64,000 bases of DNA from Phycisphaerales bacterium (GTDB lineage: Bacteria; Planctomycetota; Phycisphaerae; UBA1845), in assembly GCA_020852275.1 (NCBI GenBank), contig JADZBE010000033.1, positions 1-64,000 of the forward strand. The letters run 5' to 3'. Made by a program: the position numbers and the translations under genes. Under the pieces are notes generated by a model. It was given only the letters and a program-made list of their open reading frames with translations. It was not told the DNA's origin and did no database searches. Numbering within the stretch: the stretch's first letter is position 1; the number at the start of each line of letters is the position of its first letter. This document shows positions 45,521-54,566 of the stretch, piece after piece.

Positions 45521-46420
45521 ATGCAGAATGGGGTGAACCCAGCGGAATGGGTTCGAGAGCAGGTTCGAGAAGGTTACGGCCGGATCGCGGAAGCGGGCGC
45601 GGCCCTTGGCCCGGCGGACGGCGCGGAGGTCGAGCACGCGGCGCGCGGTGCGGGCGGATGCTGTGATGCGGCCTGTTGCGGCGGTTGGGCGGCGAAGGGG
45701 TCGACCGAGTTCGCCCGCGGCATCGGCTACGAAGCAAGCGATCTCTCGGCGCTCCCAGAGGGCGCGAATCTCGGTCTTTCGTGCGGCAATCCGACGGCCA
45801 TCGCGGCGCTGCGGCCTGGCGAGGTCGTGCTGGACCTCGGCAGCGGCGCGGGGTTCGACTGCTTCATTGCCGGACCGAAGGTGGGCGCGACGGGGCGGGT
45901 CATCGGGGTGGACATGACGGCGCAGATGATCGACCGCGCGCGCCGCAATCTGTCCGCGTACACACAGCGTACGGGGCTGAAGAATGTGGAGTTCCGGCTC
46001 GGCGAGATTGAGCATCTGCCCGTCGCCGATGGCGCGGTGGACGTGGTCATCTCCAACTGTGTGCTGAACCTGTCGCCGGACAAGCCGCAGGTGTGGCGTG
46101 AAATTGCCCGCGTGTTGAGACCCGGCGGGCGCGTGGCCGTTTCGGACCTGGCTCTGCTGAAACCGCTGCCCGAAGCGATCCGCCGGATGGTCGAGGCGCT
46201 GGTCGGCTGCGTGGCCGGCGCGGCGCCGGTGGAGGAAACGCGGCGGCAGATGCAGACGGCGGGTTTCTGCGACATCCGCTTGACGCCCAAGTCGCTGGGT
46301 GTGAAGTCCACGAATGAGCTGCAGGATCCGCTGTACCGCAAGATCGCCGCCCACCTGCCTGCGGGAACCACGCCGGGCGACTACATTACGAGCTTGGACA
46401 TTGCAGCGCGAAAAGCTTGA
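45521..46420 (+). CDS. arsM: Arsenite S-adenosylmethionine methyltransferase
   Basis: 299 residues. Methylates As(III) to methylated and volatile forms. SAM motif VLDLGSGAGFDCF, GVDMTAQMIDRAR, and the four Cys-containing segments expected of ArsM: GCCDAACCGG, SCGNPTAIAAL, SNCVLNLSPDK and VGCVAGA. AAGAGAG upstream of the ATG may be the ribosome binding site. It lies 296 bases after arsR across the hairpin array. Confidence 0.93.
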   Translation: MQNGVNPAEWVREQVREGYGRIAEAGAALGPADGAEVEHAARGAGGCCDAACCGGWAAKGSTEFARGIGYEASDLSALPEGANLGLSCGNPTAIAALRPGEVVLDLGSGAGFDCFIAGPKVGATGRVIGVDMTAQMIDRARRNLSAYTQRTGLKNVEFRLGEIEHLPVADGAVDVVISNCVLNLSPDKPQVWREIARVLRPGGRVAVSDLALLKPLPEAIRRMVEALVGCVAGAAPVEETRRQMQTAGFCDIRLTPKSLGVKSTNELQDPLYRKIAAHLPAGTTPGDYITSLDIAARKA

Positions 46421-46678
46421 GCAGGCCAGACAGTCGGGCGACGCACTGGGCAACCCCCATCCCGGGCCTGCAGGGATTCGAGGGTCGGGCGTATTCGTCA
46501 GGTTGCGGGGGATTTGATGCGAAGGGTCATCCCTGCGCCGCACGGGTGCGCTGCCGGAGACTCATTTCACCCAACGCTGACCCATGACGCCTTGCAGTCT
46601 CGGAGTGCATTGAATGAGGTCACGCGTCGGGCGCAGACGAGCGAGGGGCGTGGGGTAGCTATCGTGAGCCTTCCATGG

Positions 46679-46684
46679 TATAAG
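46679..46684 (+). promoter_or_regulatory. Extended -10 (TGGTATAAG) before the second arsR
   Basis: TATAAG with TG one base upstream, thirteen bases before ATG 46697. No good -35 is seen. The leader would be very short, as for the first arsR. Confidence 0.45.
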
Positions 46685-46696
46685 GGCCATCCAGCC

Positions 46697-47026
46697 ATGA
46701 AGCTGCGGCCCAAACACGATCGACGACGGTATGACGCCCGGGCACGGATCGCCAAGGCGCTGGCTCATCCAAGCCGGCTCATGATCCTCGATGCGCTCGA
46801 CCGCCGCGAAATCTGCGTGTGCGATCTCGCGCAACTCGTCGGCGCCGATCAATCGACCGTCTCGAAGCACCTGGCGATTCTGAAACAAGCGGGGCTTGTG
46901 GAAGATCGCAAGGATGGCGTCATGGTGTACTACACGCTGAAGGCGTGCTGCTTGCAGGGATTCTGGGACTGCCTCGAGGCGGTTCTGGCCCAGAACCTGA
47001 AGGCGCAACAGGCAGTGCTGCGATGA
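46697..47026 (+). CDS. ArsR-family repressor with ELCVCDL-type metal site
   Basis: 109 residues: IAKALAHPSRLMILDALDRREICVCDLAQLVGADQSTVSKHLAILKQAGLVEDRKDGVMVYYTL. The CVCDL motif is the As/Sb site of classical ArsR. The start is ATG 46697; the open frame upstream to 46514 has no conserved sequence. It begins the run permease, thioredoxins, ccdA-like gene and acr3. Confidence 0.92.
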   Translation: MKLRPKHDRRRYDARARIAKALAHPSRLMILDALDRREICVCDLAQLVGADQSTVSKHLAILKQAGLVEDRKDGVMVYYTLKACCLQGFWDCLEAVLAQNLKAQQAVLR

Positions 47027-47136
47027 TCCAGGTGTCGGACGTTGGCGTGAGCATTGTCTTTTCGGTCACATTAATGGCGGAATGGCCATACAGGCATTGA
47101 TCTTGCCGGGTCCTCCGGTGAAGGGAGTGTCCTGCC

Positions 47137-48489
47137 ATGATTTCGCGCGAGTGGAAGATTGCCGCCGTGTTCGCAAGTGTCTTCCTGGCCGCCTATTACC
47201 TGCCGCTGGCGGACCCGAAGGTCTCCGGGGCGATCGTCGAGGCCTTCAAGCTGCTCCAGTGGTATGCGCGAAATCACACGCTCGCCTGCGTGGTTCCGGC
47301 CCTTTTCATCGCCGGCGGAATCATCACGTTCCTCTCCCAGGACGCCGTCATGCGCTACCTGGGTCCGAGGTCCAACAAGTTCTGGGCGTACACGGTCGCC
47401 TCGGTTGCCGGTGTCGTGCTGGCCGTCTGCTCGTGCAGCGTGCTGCCGATGTTCGCCGGCATTTACCAACTGGGCGCGGGTCTGGGGCCGGCGTCGGCGT
47501 TTCTCTACTCCGGACCTGCGATCAACATCCTGGCCATCTTCCTGACCGCCCGCGTGCTGGGGATCGACCTCGGCTTGTGGCGAGCGCTCGGCGCGATCGG
47601 CTTCGCGTTCATTGTCGGGCTAGGCATGGCCTGGCTCTTTCGCAGGGAGGAGCGAGCCAAGGTTGAGGCGGCGATGTTGACGCCCGATTCGCCGGAATCG
47701 AAACGTCCCGGCTGGCAGCGCGCGCTGCTCCTGGCCGCGATGGTGGGATTCCTGGTCTTCAGCGACTGGTTCAACCCGGGCGACGCGATCGTCCAGCGCT
47801 TGGACGGCACCGAGGTCCGAGGTGTCGTGCTCCAGGAGATGCGCGACGAGGTGATGATCCAGGTGCAGGAGAGCACGAGCGGCGTGCGCGCGGGCGAACG
47901 ACTCACGATGCCCAAGACGGAAATCGCGGAGATCGTCGAAACCAAGAGTTGGGTGATGGACGTTTTTCATTTCCGCTGGCTGCTCGCCGGTCTGTGCGGG
48001 TTGGCGGTCACGGCGATGACGTGGCGCTGGGTCGAGCGCGACGAATTCAAACTCTGGATGCACAACACCTGGGACTTCGCCAAGCTGCTGATCCCGCTCC
48101 TGTTTGGCGGCGTGTTCGTCGTCGGATTCATCTCCGCGCTGCTGCCCGACAAGCAGATCGCGCTACTCGTCGGCGACAACGGCCTGCGCTCCAACTTCGT
48201 CGCGTCGCTGGTGGGCGCCCTGTTCTATTTCGCAACGCTCACTGAAGTGCCCATCACGCAGGCACTCATGGAGCATGGAATGGCGAGGGGGCCGGCGCTG
48301 GCGCTGCTGCTGGCCGGTCCCGCGCTGTCGCTCCCGAACATGCTGGTGCTCGTGAAGGTGATGGGCGTCAAGAAAACGGTTGCATTCAGCGCGATCATCG
48401 TCGTCGTGGCGACGACGGTCGGAATCATCTACGGCGCGACGCTGCCCGGCGGCGGCGCCGCCATCGCGCACGCAGGAGATTTGCCATGA
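47137..48489 (+). CDS. ArsP-type permease (organoarsenical or metal efflux)
   Basis: 450 residues with about eight to ten membrane spans. CSCSVLPMFAGIYQLGAGLGPASAFLYSGPAINILAI and the second-half repeat FYFATLTEVPITQAL...LAGPALSLPNMLVL match the ArsP_1 (DUF318) permease family; CSC in the first repeat is expected for trivalent organoarsenicals. An extra soluble part (about 215-270, GTEVRGVVLQEMRDEV...) lies between the halves. The stop overlaps the next start by four bases. Confidence 0.9.
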   Translation: MISREWKIAAVFASVFLAAYYLPLADPKVSGAIVEAFKLLQWYARNHTLACVVPALFIAGGIITFLSQDAVMRYLGPRSNKFWAYTVASVAGVVLAVCSCSVLPMFAGIYQLGAGLGPASAFLYSGPAINILAIFLTARVLGIDLGLWRALGAIGFAFIVGLGMAWLFRREERAKVEAAMLTPDSPESKRPGWQRALLLAAMVGFLVFSDWFNPGDAIVQRLDGTEVRGVVLQEMRDEVMIQVQESTSGVRAGERLTMPKTEIAEIVETKSWVMDVFHFRWLLAGLCGLAVTAMTWRWVERDEFKLWMHNTWDFAKLLIPLLFGGVFVVGFISALLPDKQIALLVGDNGLRSNFVASLVGALFYFATLTEVPITQALMEHGMARGPALALLLAGPALSLPNMLVLVKVMGVKKTVAFSAIIVVVATTVGIIYGATLPGGGAAIAHAGDLP

Positions 48490-48743
48490 AGATCGAAATC
48501 CTCGGAACCGGATGTGCCAAGTGCAACCTCCTCGAGCAGACCGCCAAGTCGGCCGCCGACAAGCTCGGCGTTTCGTATGATCTTCAGCATGTGAAGGACA
48601 TCAGGGAGTTCGCCAAGCGCGGCGTCATGTTCACGCCGGCGCTGGCGGTGGATGGCAAAGTGGTCGTCGCGGGCAAGGTGCCGACCGAGACAGAGGTGAT
48701 GCGATTGCTCGGGGGTTTGAGCTCATCCGAAGGACGGGTTTGA
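48486..48743 (+). CDS. Small thioredoxin-like redox protein (CAKC)
   Basis: 85 residues, MKIEILGTGCAKCNLLEQT..., with a CXXC active site and a cis-Pro segment MFTPALAVDGKVVVAG. It matches the short redox-active disulfide proteins often encoded directly after ArsP-type permeases. Cytoplasmic, no signal. The start overlaps the permease stop (ATGA). Confidence 0.92.
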   Translation: MKIEILGTGCAKCNLLEQTAKSAADKLGVSYDLQHVKDIREFAKRGVMFTPALAVDGKVVVAGKVPTETEVMRLLGGLSSSEGRV

Positions 48744-48779
48744 GGACCTCAGGTCGGCTACGCCGTCGGAGGTATCTGC

Positions 48780-49196
48780 ATGACAAGCACATGGTTGAAA
48801 AACGGCATCATCCTGCTCGCCGTGATCGCCGGTGTCGTGGCCGTCGCCGTGGTTCGGCAAGAACGTGCGAAACCTGCTGACATTCAGGAGGGCGCGTCGG
48901 CGACCCTCTCCGCGCCTGCCGCCCTGCCACGAATGGTCGACCTCGGGGCGGACAAGTGCATCCCCTGCAAGCAGATGGCGCCGATCCTGGTCGAATTGCG
49001 GCAGGAATACGCGGGGCGGGCGACCATCGAGTTCGTCGACGTGTGGAAAGACCCCGGCGCCGGCGAACCCTACGGCGTGCGAATGATTCCGACGCAGGTT
49101 TTCTTCGACCGCGACGGCAAGGAGGTCTGGCGGCACGAGGGCTTTCTGCCCAAGACCGAGATCGTCGCGAAACTCAAAGAACTGGGCGCCGAATAA
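48780..49196 (+). CDS. Membrane-anchored thioredoxin (CIPC)
   Basis: 138 residues: an N-terminal anchor (NGIILLAVIAGVVAVAVV), then a periplasm-facing thioredoxin fold with DKCIPCKQMAPILVEL and the cis-Pro segment MIPTQVFFDRDGKEVWRHEGF. Its stop overlaps the start of the CcdA-like gene (TAATG), so it is expected to be reduced by that protein. Confidence 0.9.
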   Translation: MTSTWLKNGIILLAVIAGVVAVAVVRQERAKPADIQEGASATLSAPAALPRMVDLGADKCIPCKQMAPILVELRQEYAGRATIEFVDVWKDPGAGEPYGVRMIPTQVFFDRDGKEVWRHEGFLPKTEIVAKLKELGAE

Positions 49197-49873
49197 TGCT
49201 CGAACAGCTCAGCGAGAATCTCGCTCAAGTCGTGCAGAGCAACCCGTGGCTCGCGCCGGCGGCGGCGTTCGTGGGTGGACTTCTCACGGCTGCCAATCCG
49301 TGCGTCCTGGCGATGGTGCCGCTGATGGTCGGCTATGTCGCGGGGCAGGAGTCGCGCGGCGTGGGGCGTTCATTCCTGCTGGCGCTGACGTTCAGCATCG
49401 GGCTGACGATGATGTTCGCGGTGCTGTTTCTCGCGACATGGGCGGCGAGTTCGGTGCTGAAGGCGAGCTGGTGGACGTATGTTGCGGCCGCGGTCTGTCT
49501 GATCATGGGACTGCACCTGATCGGCCTATTGAACTTTGGCATCGCCGCGCCGGCGGGGGTACGACCCAAACAGAAGGGGTTCATGGGCGCGTTGCTGCTT
49601 GGCCTGCTGTTCGGACTGGTTTCGCTGCCGTGTGCCGGGCCGGTGCTGCTGGCGCTGCTGGCGGTTGTGCCGCTCAGCGGCGCGGCCTTTGGAGCGGTCT
49701 TGCTGATCGCCTACAGTCTGGGGCACTGTGGGCTGGTGCTGGCGGGTGGGACATCCATCGGACTGGTTCAGCGCCTGGCCGACTCGCGCGGCTGGACGCG
49801 AAGCGCCGACGTGCTGCGGCGGCTTGCGGGCGTTTTGATTCTGCTGGTGGGAGCGTTTCTCCTCTTCTCGTGA
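49196..49873 (+). CDS. CcdA/DsbD-like thiol transporter
   Basis: 225 residues with six predicted membrane spans and the two Cys motifs of the family: AANPCVLAMVPL and LPCAGPVLLALL. Moves electrons from cytoplasmic thioredoxin to periplasmic partners. Between a membrane-anchored thioredoxin and an arsenite pump, it probably keeps thiols of arsenic-handling proteins reduced, which is inference. Confidence 0.9.
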   Translation: MLEQLSENLAQVVQSNPWLAPAAAFVGGLLTAANPCVLAMVPLMVGYVAGQESRGVGRSFLLALTFSIGLTMMFAVLFLATWAASSVLKASWWTYVAAAVCLIMGLHLIGLLNFGIAAPAGVRPKQKGFMGALLLGLLFGLVSLPCAGPVLLALLAVVPLSGAAFGAVLLIAYSLGHCGLVLAGGTSIGLVQRLADSRGWTRSADVLRRLAGVLILLVGAFLLFS

Positions 49874-49886
49874 GGTGTGTGCGGCG

Positions 49887-51041
49887 ATGGCAGAAGCGAT
49901 CGACGTGCGGCGTCTGAACGTGTTCGAGCGCAACCTGACGCTCTGGGTCGTACTGTGCATGGGGGTCGGCCTCGCGCTGGGCAAGCTGCTGCCCGGCTTG
50001 ATTGGCGGGCTTCGCCGTCTGGAGTTTGGCGGCGGCAGCCGGATCAACATCCCGATCGCCGTGCTCATCTGGCTGATGATCTACCCCATGATGCTGAAGG
50101 TCGATTTCGCCTCCGTCCTGGGCGTCGGGAAGCGACCGAAGGGGCTGATCATCACCTGCCTGGTGAACTGGCTGGTCAAGCCGTTCAGCATGGCGCTCAT
50201 CGGCTACGTCTTCTTCAAGCACCTGTTCCTGCCGTGGATCGGAGCGGACCTGGCGGAGCAGTACGTCGCCGGGGTCATCATTCTCGCGGCCGCGCCCTGC
50301 ACGGCGATGGTGTTTGTGTGGAGTTACCTGACGCGCGGCGACGCGGCGTACACGCTGGTGCAGGTGGCGGTGAATGACCTGCTCATGCTGGTGCTGTTCG
50401 CGCCGATCGTGACCTTTCTGGTCACCGGCGCATCGTCGCTGGCGGTTCCGTTCAACGTCCTGCTTGCGGCCGTGATCTGCTTCATCGTGATTCCGCTGGC
50501 GGCGGGGGCGCTGACGCGGCGAACGCTGATTCGCCGGCGCGGGGCCTCGTGGTTTGAGCAGTCGTTCCTGCCGCGATTTCATCCGTTGGCGGTGCTGGCG
50601 CTGCTGGCGACGCTGGTGCTGATCTTCGCGTTCCAGGCGGACAACATCACGCGGCGGTGGTTCCACGTCCTCCTGATCGCCGTGCCCATTCTGATCCAGG
50701 TCTATTTCAACGCGTCGCTGACCCACGGGTTGATGAAGCTCTTCCGGCTGCCGCACGGCGTGGCCGCGCCCGGCGCGCTGATCGGCGCGAGCAACTTCTT
50801 CGAGCTGGCGGTGGCGACGGCGATTGCACTGTATGGGCCCGAGTCCGGCGCGGCGCTGGCGACGGTGGTGGGGGTGCTGGTGGAAGTGCCCGTGATGCTC
50901 AGCGTGTGCGCGATCTGCAACCGGACGCGCGGCTTGTTCGACGCCGCATCGGCGCAGGACTGCCCGGTTCCTGCGCCGGGGTGCTGCGCAAATTGGGAGC
51001 GGTTCAGTCGCGCGAGTTTCAGTCTTGCAGGGCAGGGTTGA
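49887..51041 (+). CDS. acr3: Arsenite efflux transporter Acr3
   Basis: 384 residues with about ten spans. The conserved segments INIPIAVLIWLMIYPMMLKVDF, AAPCTAMVFVWSYLTRGD (functional Cys) and GALIGASNFFELAVATAIALYG are clear. A Cys-rich end (DCPVPAPGCCANWE) follows the last span. Start ATG 49887 with GAGGTG upstream; a GTG at 49875 would add four residues. It closes the ars run. Confidence 0.97.
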   Translation: MAEAIDVRRLNVFERNLTLWVVLCMGVGLALGKLLPGLIGGLRRLEFGGGSRINIPIAVLIWLMIYPMMLKVDFASVLGVGKRPKGLIITCLVNWLVKPFSMALIGYVFFKHLFLPWIGADLAEQYVAGVIILAAAPCTAMVFVWSYLTRGDAAYTLVQVAVNDLLMLVLFAPIVTFLVTGASSLAVPFNVLLAAVICFIVIPLAAGALTRRTLIRRRGASWFEQSFLPRFHPLAVLALLATLVLIFAFQADNITRRWFHVLLIAVPILIQVYFNASLTHGLMKLFRLPHGVAAPGALIGASNFFELAVATAIALYGPESGAALATVVGVLVEVPVMLSVCAICNRTRGLFDAASAQDCPVPAPGCCANWERFSRASFSLAGQG

Positions 51042-51235
51042 GGGGCGCGTCCGATGGCGCGCCGCCGATGGGTTGTTCATGATCCACCGGATTCTGGCGC
51101 GCACGCCGGGCGGCGCCGCCCTTCGCCCCCCTTGCGCACCGTGAGACGCTCCTTGGATAGCCGCTGTTTTTGCGGTACCATCGACGAGCGGTTGGAAGCG
51201 ATCTCATCCGTCGTGGCAAGGGGTGGTGGACCGGC

Positions 51236-52486
51236 TTGGACTATCAACGCGAACCTGAAAGCGTCACGGACCAGCCTGCCTCCGGCGATGCAGGCTTGCC
51301 GCCGTTGGGTTCGCCGACGCCCGAGTCGCCCACGTTGCAGTCGTCTCCATCGCAGTCGTCACCGTCGCAGCCGCCTCCGTCGGCGCCGTTTCAGGAGCTT
51401 ACGTTCGACACGCCGCCGGAGGGCGCTCCCGACGCGCGTGGAATCGCGGCGCCGTCCATCGAGGCGGCGGGATCGGCACGCGTCGTCGTCGTGCCGTGGG
51501 CCAGACCGCTGCAGCATCCCGGGTTGGTCCGCGCGCCGGCGGACGGTCAGCCCGCTGATGATCACTTCCCGTATCCCCGGATGCCCTTCATTCCTCAGCG
51601 ACGCCCTGACGGGACGTTCGCTGCGGACCTCGTCGTGCCCGCCGGCGGTACGTTTCCAGCGGACCCGGGCGGGCCGATGTCCGGGATCGCCGTGGGACCG
51701 GCGTCTCCCGTCGAGGACCCTGACCCGATGCTCCTTCGGCGGATGGGACGGTGGGCGGCGCTGGCGGATGCCGGGATTCTTGTGGCAGCGGCCCTGTTGA
51801 CGGAGATCGCGCTGGGGATTGCCTTCGCGGTGCTGAACGGGGCCCCCCTGGATGCGGATGGCGAGCTGGACATGGCGGCGATGAAGCCGTGGATGCTGCC
51901 GATGGTGACGGTTCGGGCCGGGCTGTTGACGCTGCTCATTCTTCTGCTGTGCCGTGTCCGCGGTCAGCGCGTCGCGGCGGTGGGGATGACGGTGCGACGG
52001 CTGGCGCTCAACGTCGTGCTGGGCGTGGGCGTCTGCGGCGTGGTGTATGGCTTCCTGCTGGCATTTGTGATGGTCGTCATGCTCCTCGTTCCCGAACTGC
52101 GGGAGCAAATGGAGGCGAATCAGGGCAAGTTGCACGATATGTTGCCGGAGCTGAGCCTGGCGGGCTTTTTGTGGCTGGCGATCCTGATCGGGTTCTATGA
52201 GGAGCTGATCTTCCGGGGCTTTCTGATGCCGCGACTGAGGCGGTGCTTCGGGAGCTGGATTCCCGCCGTGCTCGTCAGCACGGTGGTGTTCACGGCGCTG
52301 CACGCGTTCGACCAGGTGGCCGCGGCGCTGCCATTGATCGCCATGTTGTCATTGGCGTTCAGTCTGGTGACCATATGGCGGCGGTCGATTGTCCCGGCGA
52401 TCGTGGCCCATGCGCTGTTTGATTTCTCGCAGTTCGCCTTGATGTATTGGGCGATGCAGCATGGCCCGGGAGGCGGTACTGTGTAA
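51236..52486 (+). CDS. CPBP-family intramembrane protease-like protein
   Basis: About 416 residues. The N-terminal 165 are Pro/Ser-rich and probably disordered, followed by several membrane spans (WAALADAGILVAAALL onward). The motif EELIFRG, FTALHAF and HALFDFSQF give the Glu-Glu, His and His-Asp residues of CPBP (Abi/Rce1) membrane proteases. I start it at TTG 51236, but the start is uncertain. Function not known. Confidence 0.8.
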   Translation: MDYQREPESVTDQPASGDAGLPPLGSPTPESPTLQSSPSQSSPSQPPPSAPFQELTFDTPPEGAPDARGIAAPSIEAAGSARVVVVPWARPLQHPGLVRAPADGQPADDHFPYPRMPFIPQRRPDGTFAADLVVPAGGTFPADPGGPMSGIAVGPASPVEDPDPMLLRRMGRWAALADAGILVAAALLTEIALGIAFAVLNGAPLDADGELDMAAMKPWMLPMVTVRAGLLTLLILLLCRVRGQRVAAVGMTVRRLALNVVLGVGVCGVVYGFLLAFVMVVMLLVPELREQMEANQGKLHDMLPELSLAGFLWLAILIGFYEELIFRGFLMPRLRRCFGSWIPAVLVSTVVFTALHAFDQVAAALPLIAMLSLAFSLVTIWRRSIVPAIVAHALFDFSQFALMYWAMQHGPGGGTV

Positions 52487-52504
52487 AGCTTGGGGGATGT
52501 TTCA

Positions 52505-52556
52505 GCACAGGTGGGAAACCTGTGCTACACACACCGGTTGGAAACCGGTGCCACAC
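52505..52556 (+). repeat. Two hairpin units of the 45288 type
   Basis: CACAGGTGGGAAACCTGTG and CACCGGTTGGAAACCGGTG, the same units as the arsR-arsM spacer. Confidence 0.8.
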
Positions 52557-52568
52557 TTTCAGGCGCCA

Positions 52569-52652
52569 AACTTGGGGTTGCCACACCAGGGGTTGCCACA
52601 CTTGGGGTTGCCACACTTGGGGGTTGCCGCACTGGGGTTTGTCACACTTGGG
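52569..52652 (+). repeat. Five to six tandem 15-bp units (CTTGGGGTTGCCACA)
   Basis: Direct repeats of CTTGGGGTTGCCACA with small changes. It follows the two hairpin units and precedes ubiA by about 70 bases. Confidence 0.8.
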
Positions 52653-52719
52653 CTTATCTGGCAACCGCCGGCAACAGGTTCTTTAAGTACTGTTGGGCTG
52701 CAGTTCATTCGGAGCACGC

Positions 52720-53643
52720 GTGGCTGAAGCGATCCGGTCAAGCTGGTGGACTCCCGTGGGCGTGTGGGCGGAGATGGTGAAGCTCTCGCACTCCGTCTTC
52801 GCACTGCCGTTTGCGCTGATGGCCACGTTTCTTGCGGGACGCAACCTGCCGGCGCGAGGGGTGCCCGCCTGGGGACAAATGGGTCTGATCGTGCTCTGCA
52901 TGGTTGGGGCGCGCAGCGCGGCGATGACGTTCAACCGGATCGTGGACGCAGGCATCGACGCGCAAAACCCCCGCACGCAGGGTCGCGCGCTGCCGACGGG
53001 GCGTCTGTCGAAGGGCGCGGCGTGGCTCATGTTCGTGCTGAGCGCGGCGTTGTTCGTCGCGGCCTGCGCCATGTTTGACCTCGCATACGCAAACCCCTGG
53101 CCCGCGCGGCTCGCGCTGCCCGTGTTGCTGGCGCTGTGTGGTTACTCGTTTGCGAAACGGATCACGCGCTGGTCGCACGTGTGGCTCGGCGCGGGGATCG
53201 GGCTTGCCCCCGCGGCCGCGTGGTTGGCGATTCACCCGGCGTCGCTGGGGTGGGAGGCGCTGCTGCTGGCGCTGACGGTGACGTGCTGGATCGGCGGGTT
53301 CGACATCATCTACGCCTGTCAGGACATCGAGGTGGATCGACGCGACGGGCTGCACAGCCTGCCGGCGCGGCTGGGAGCTGCCAAGGCCCTGGCACTCACG
53401 AAGGCGATGCACGCCGCGGCGCTGGCGGCGCTGATCGCGCTGGGGTTTGTCGGCAAGCTGGGATTGTTGTACTACGCGGGCGTGGCGGCGGCGGCGGTTC
53501 TGCTCGTGGTGGAAAACGCCCTCGTGCGCCCGGGAGATTACGCGCGGGTGAACATGGCGTTCTTCACGATCAACGGCGTGGTCAGTTGTGTACTGGCGGC
53601 GGCGACGATCGGCGACGTGCTGCTGGCGCGACCGGCGGGGTGA
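52720..53643 (+). CDS. UbiA-family prenyltransferase
   Basis: 307 residues, about nine spans. The Asp-rich motifs are NRIVDAGIDAQNPRT and DIEVDRRDGLHSLP. It is most like 4-hydroxybenzoate polyprenyltransferases, which act in quinone synthesis. GTG at 52720 has GGAG five bases upstream. It ends in a series of short direct repeats. Confidence 0.9.
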   Translation: MAEAIRSSWWTPVGVWAEMVKLSHSVFALPFALMATFLAGRNLPARGVPAWGQMGLIVLCMVGARSAAMTFNRIVDAGIDAQNPRTQGRALPTGRLSKGAAWLMFVLSAALFVAACAMFDLAYANPWPARLALPVLLALCGYSFAKRITRWSHVWLGAGIGLAPAAAWLAIHPASLGWEALLLALTVTCWIGGFDIIYACQDIEVDRRDGLHSLPARLGAAKALALTKAMHAAALAALIALGFVGKLGLLYYAGVAAAAVLLVVENALVRPGDYARVNMAFFTINGVVSCVLAAATIGDVLLARPAG

Positions 53644-53700
53644 AGTTCGCGCGGACGGCGTGAGGTTCGCGCGGACGGCGTGAGGTTCGCGCGGGCGATG
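53640..53700 (+). repeat. Three 20-bp direct repeats after ubiA
   Basis: GTTCGCGCGGACGGCGTGAG units begin near 53645, 53665 and 53685; the first unit starts directly after the UbiA stop codon. Confidence 0.75.
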
Positions 53701-53782
53701 AACCATCGATCGCATCCGGTTGGCGCGCAGGGGAGGCGTGGATCAGGCCGGCGGTGATTGAATTCGGAGCAGGGGCGGGGGC

Positions 53783-54346
53783 ATGAGCGACAGCATCGTT
53801 CGTCCGATCCTGGGAACCAACGTGTACATCGCGCCCACGGCGTACGTCGGCGGCGAAGTCACGCTCGGCGACGACGTGACCATCATGCACCACGTGATGA
53901 TCCGCGGCGACGTGTCGGCCATCCGCATCGGCGCGCGCGTCAACGTGCAGGACGGGACGATCATCCACACGCAGACGGGCGTGCCGCTGGACATTGAGGA
54001 CGACGTATCCATCGGCCACCGCGCGGTCGTGCACTGCCGGCGCGTGGGGCGCGGCTCGCTGATCGGGACCGGCGCCGTGGTGCTCGATGGCTGCATACTA
54101 GGGGAGGGCTGTTTGATCGGCGCCTGCGCGCTGGTGACGCCGGGAACAGTGGTGCCGCCGGGCAAGGTCGTGATGGGCCTGCCAGCCAAAGTCGTGCGCG
54201 ACGTGACGCCCCAAGAGTCCGCCTATGTTGCCCAAGTGATACAAACCTATCGACGACTCGGGAAACTGCACGGGGCCGGGGTTTATCCCAATGCCGCGCA
54301 TTCGCTCACGAGTCCGCCGAGTCCGCAGCCCGGCCCGGATCCGTAA
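53783..54346 (+). CDS. Gamma-class carbonic anhydrase-like hexapeptide protein
   Basis: 187 residues with a left-handed beta-helix of hexapeptide repeats (VGGEVTLGDDVTIMHHVMIRGD, IRIGARVNVQDGTIIHTQ, IGHRAVVHC). His residues in IIHTQ and IGHRAVVH are placed as the zinc ligands of gamma carbonic anhydrases. The C-terminal tail (about 160-187) is Pro/Ser-rich. Could also be a related acyltransferase-like protein without hydrase activity. Confidence 0.85.
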   Translation: MSDSIVRPILGTNVYIAPTAYVGGEVTLGDDVTIMHHVMIRGDVSAIRIGARVNVQDGTIIHTQTGVPLDIEDDVSIGHRAVVHCRRVGRGSLIGTGAVVLDGCILGEGCLIGACALVTPGTVVPPGKVVMGLPAKVVRDVTPQESAYVAQVIQTYRRLGKLHGAGVYPNAAHSLTSPPSPQPGPDP

Positions 54347-54438
54347 GCTGCACGTTGTCGAGCTACCGATCCAGGCGTGCGCTGCTGCTTGTGGGCCGGA
54401 GCATGCAGCAAGTAAGTTCGTCCCGCCAGCGCGTCGCA

Positions 54439-54452
54439 ACATCATATGATGT
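54439..54452. promoter_or_regulatory. 14-bp perfect palindrome, possible operator
   Basis: ACATCATATGATGT in a GC-rich spacer, about 110 bases upstream of a TATAAT. Too little to name a regulator. Confidence 0.3.
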
Positions 54453-54560
54453 CAAAGGTTACGATTCGCTACGCCACGCGACGGGTTCGCCGCCTAACCT
54501 GCCCACACGTTCCCCCGTCCATCCTCTTGGCGCGGGACATCCCCAGATCGCATTCTCGGT

Positions 54561-54566
54561 TATAAT
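54561..54566 (+). promoter_or_regulatory. Perfect TATAAT before the kinase gene
   Basis: In the sequence CGGTTATAATCGTTGCAG. No clear -35. It would give a leader of about 60 or 190 bases, depending on the start codon used. Confidence 0.45.
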
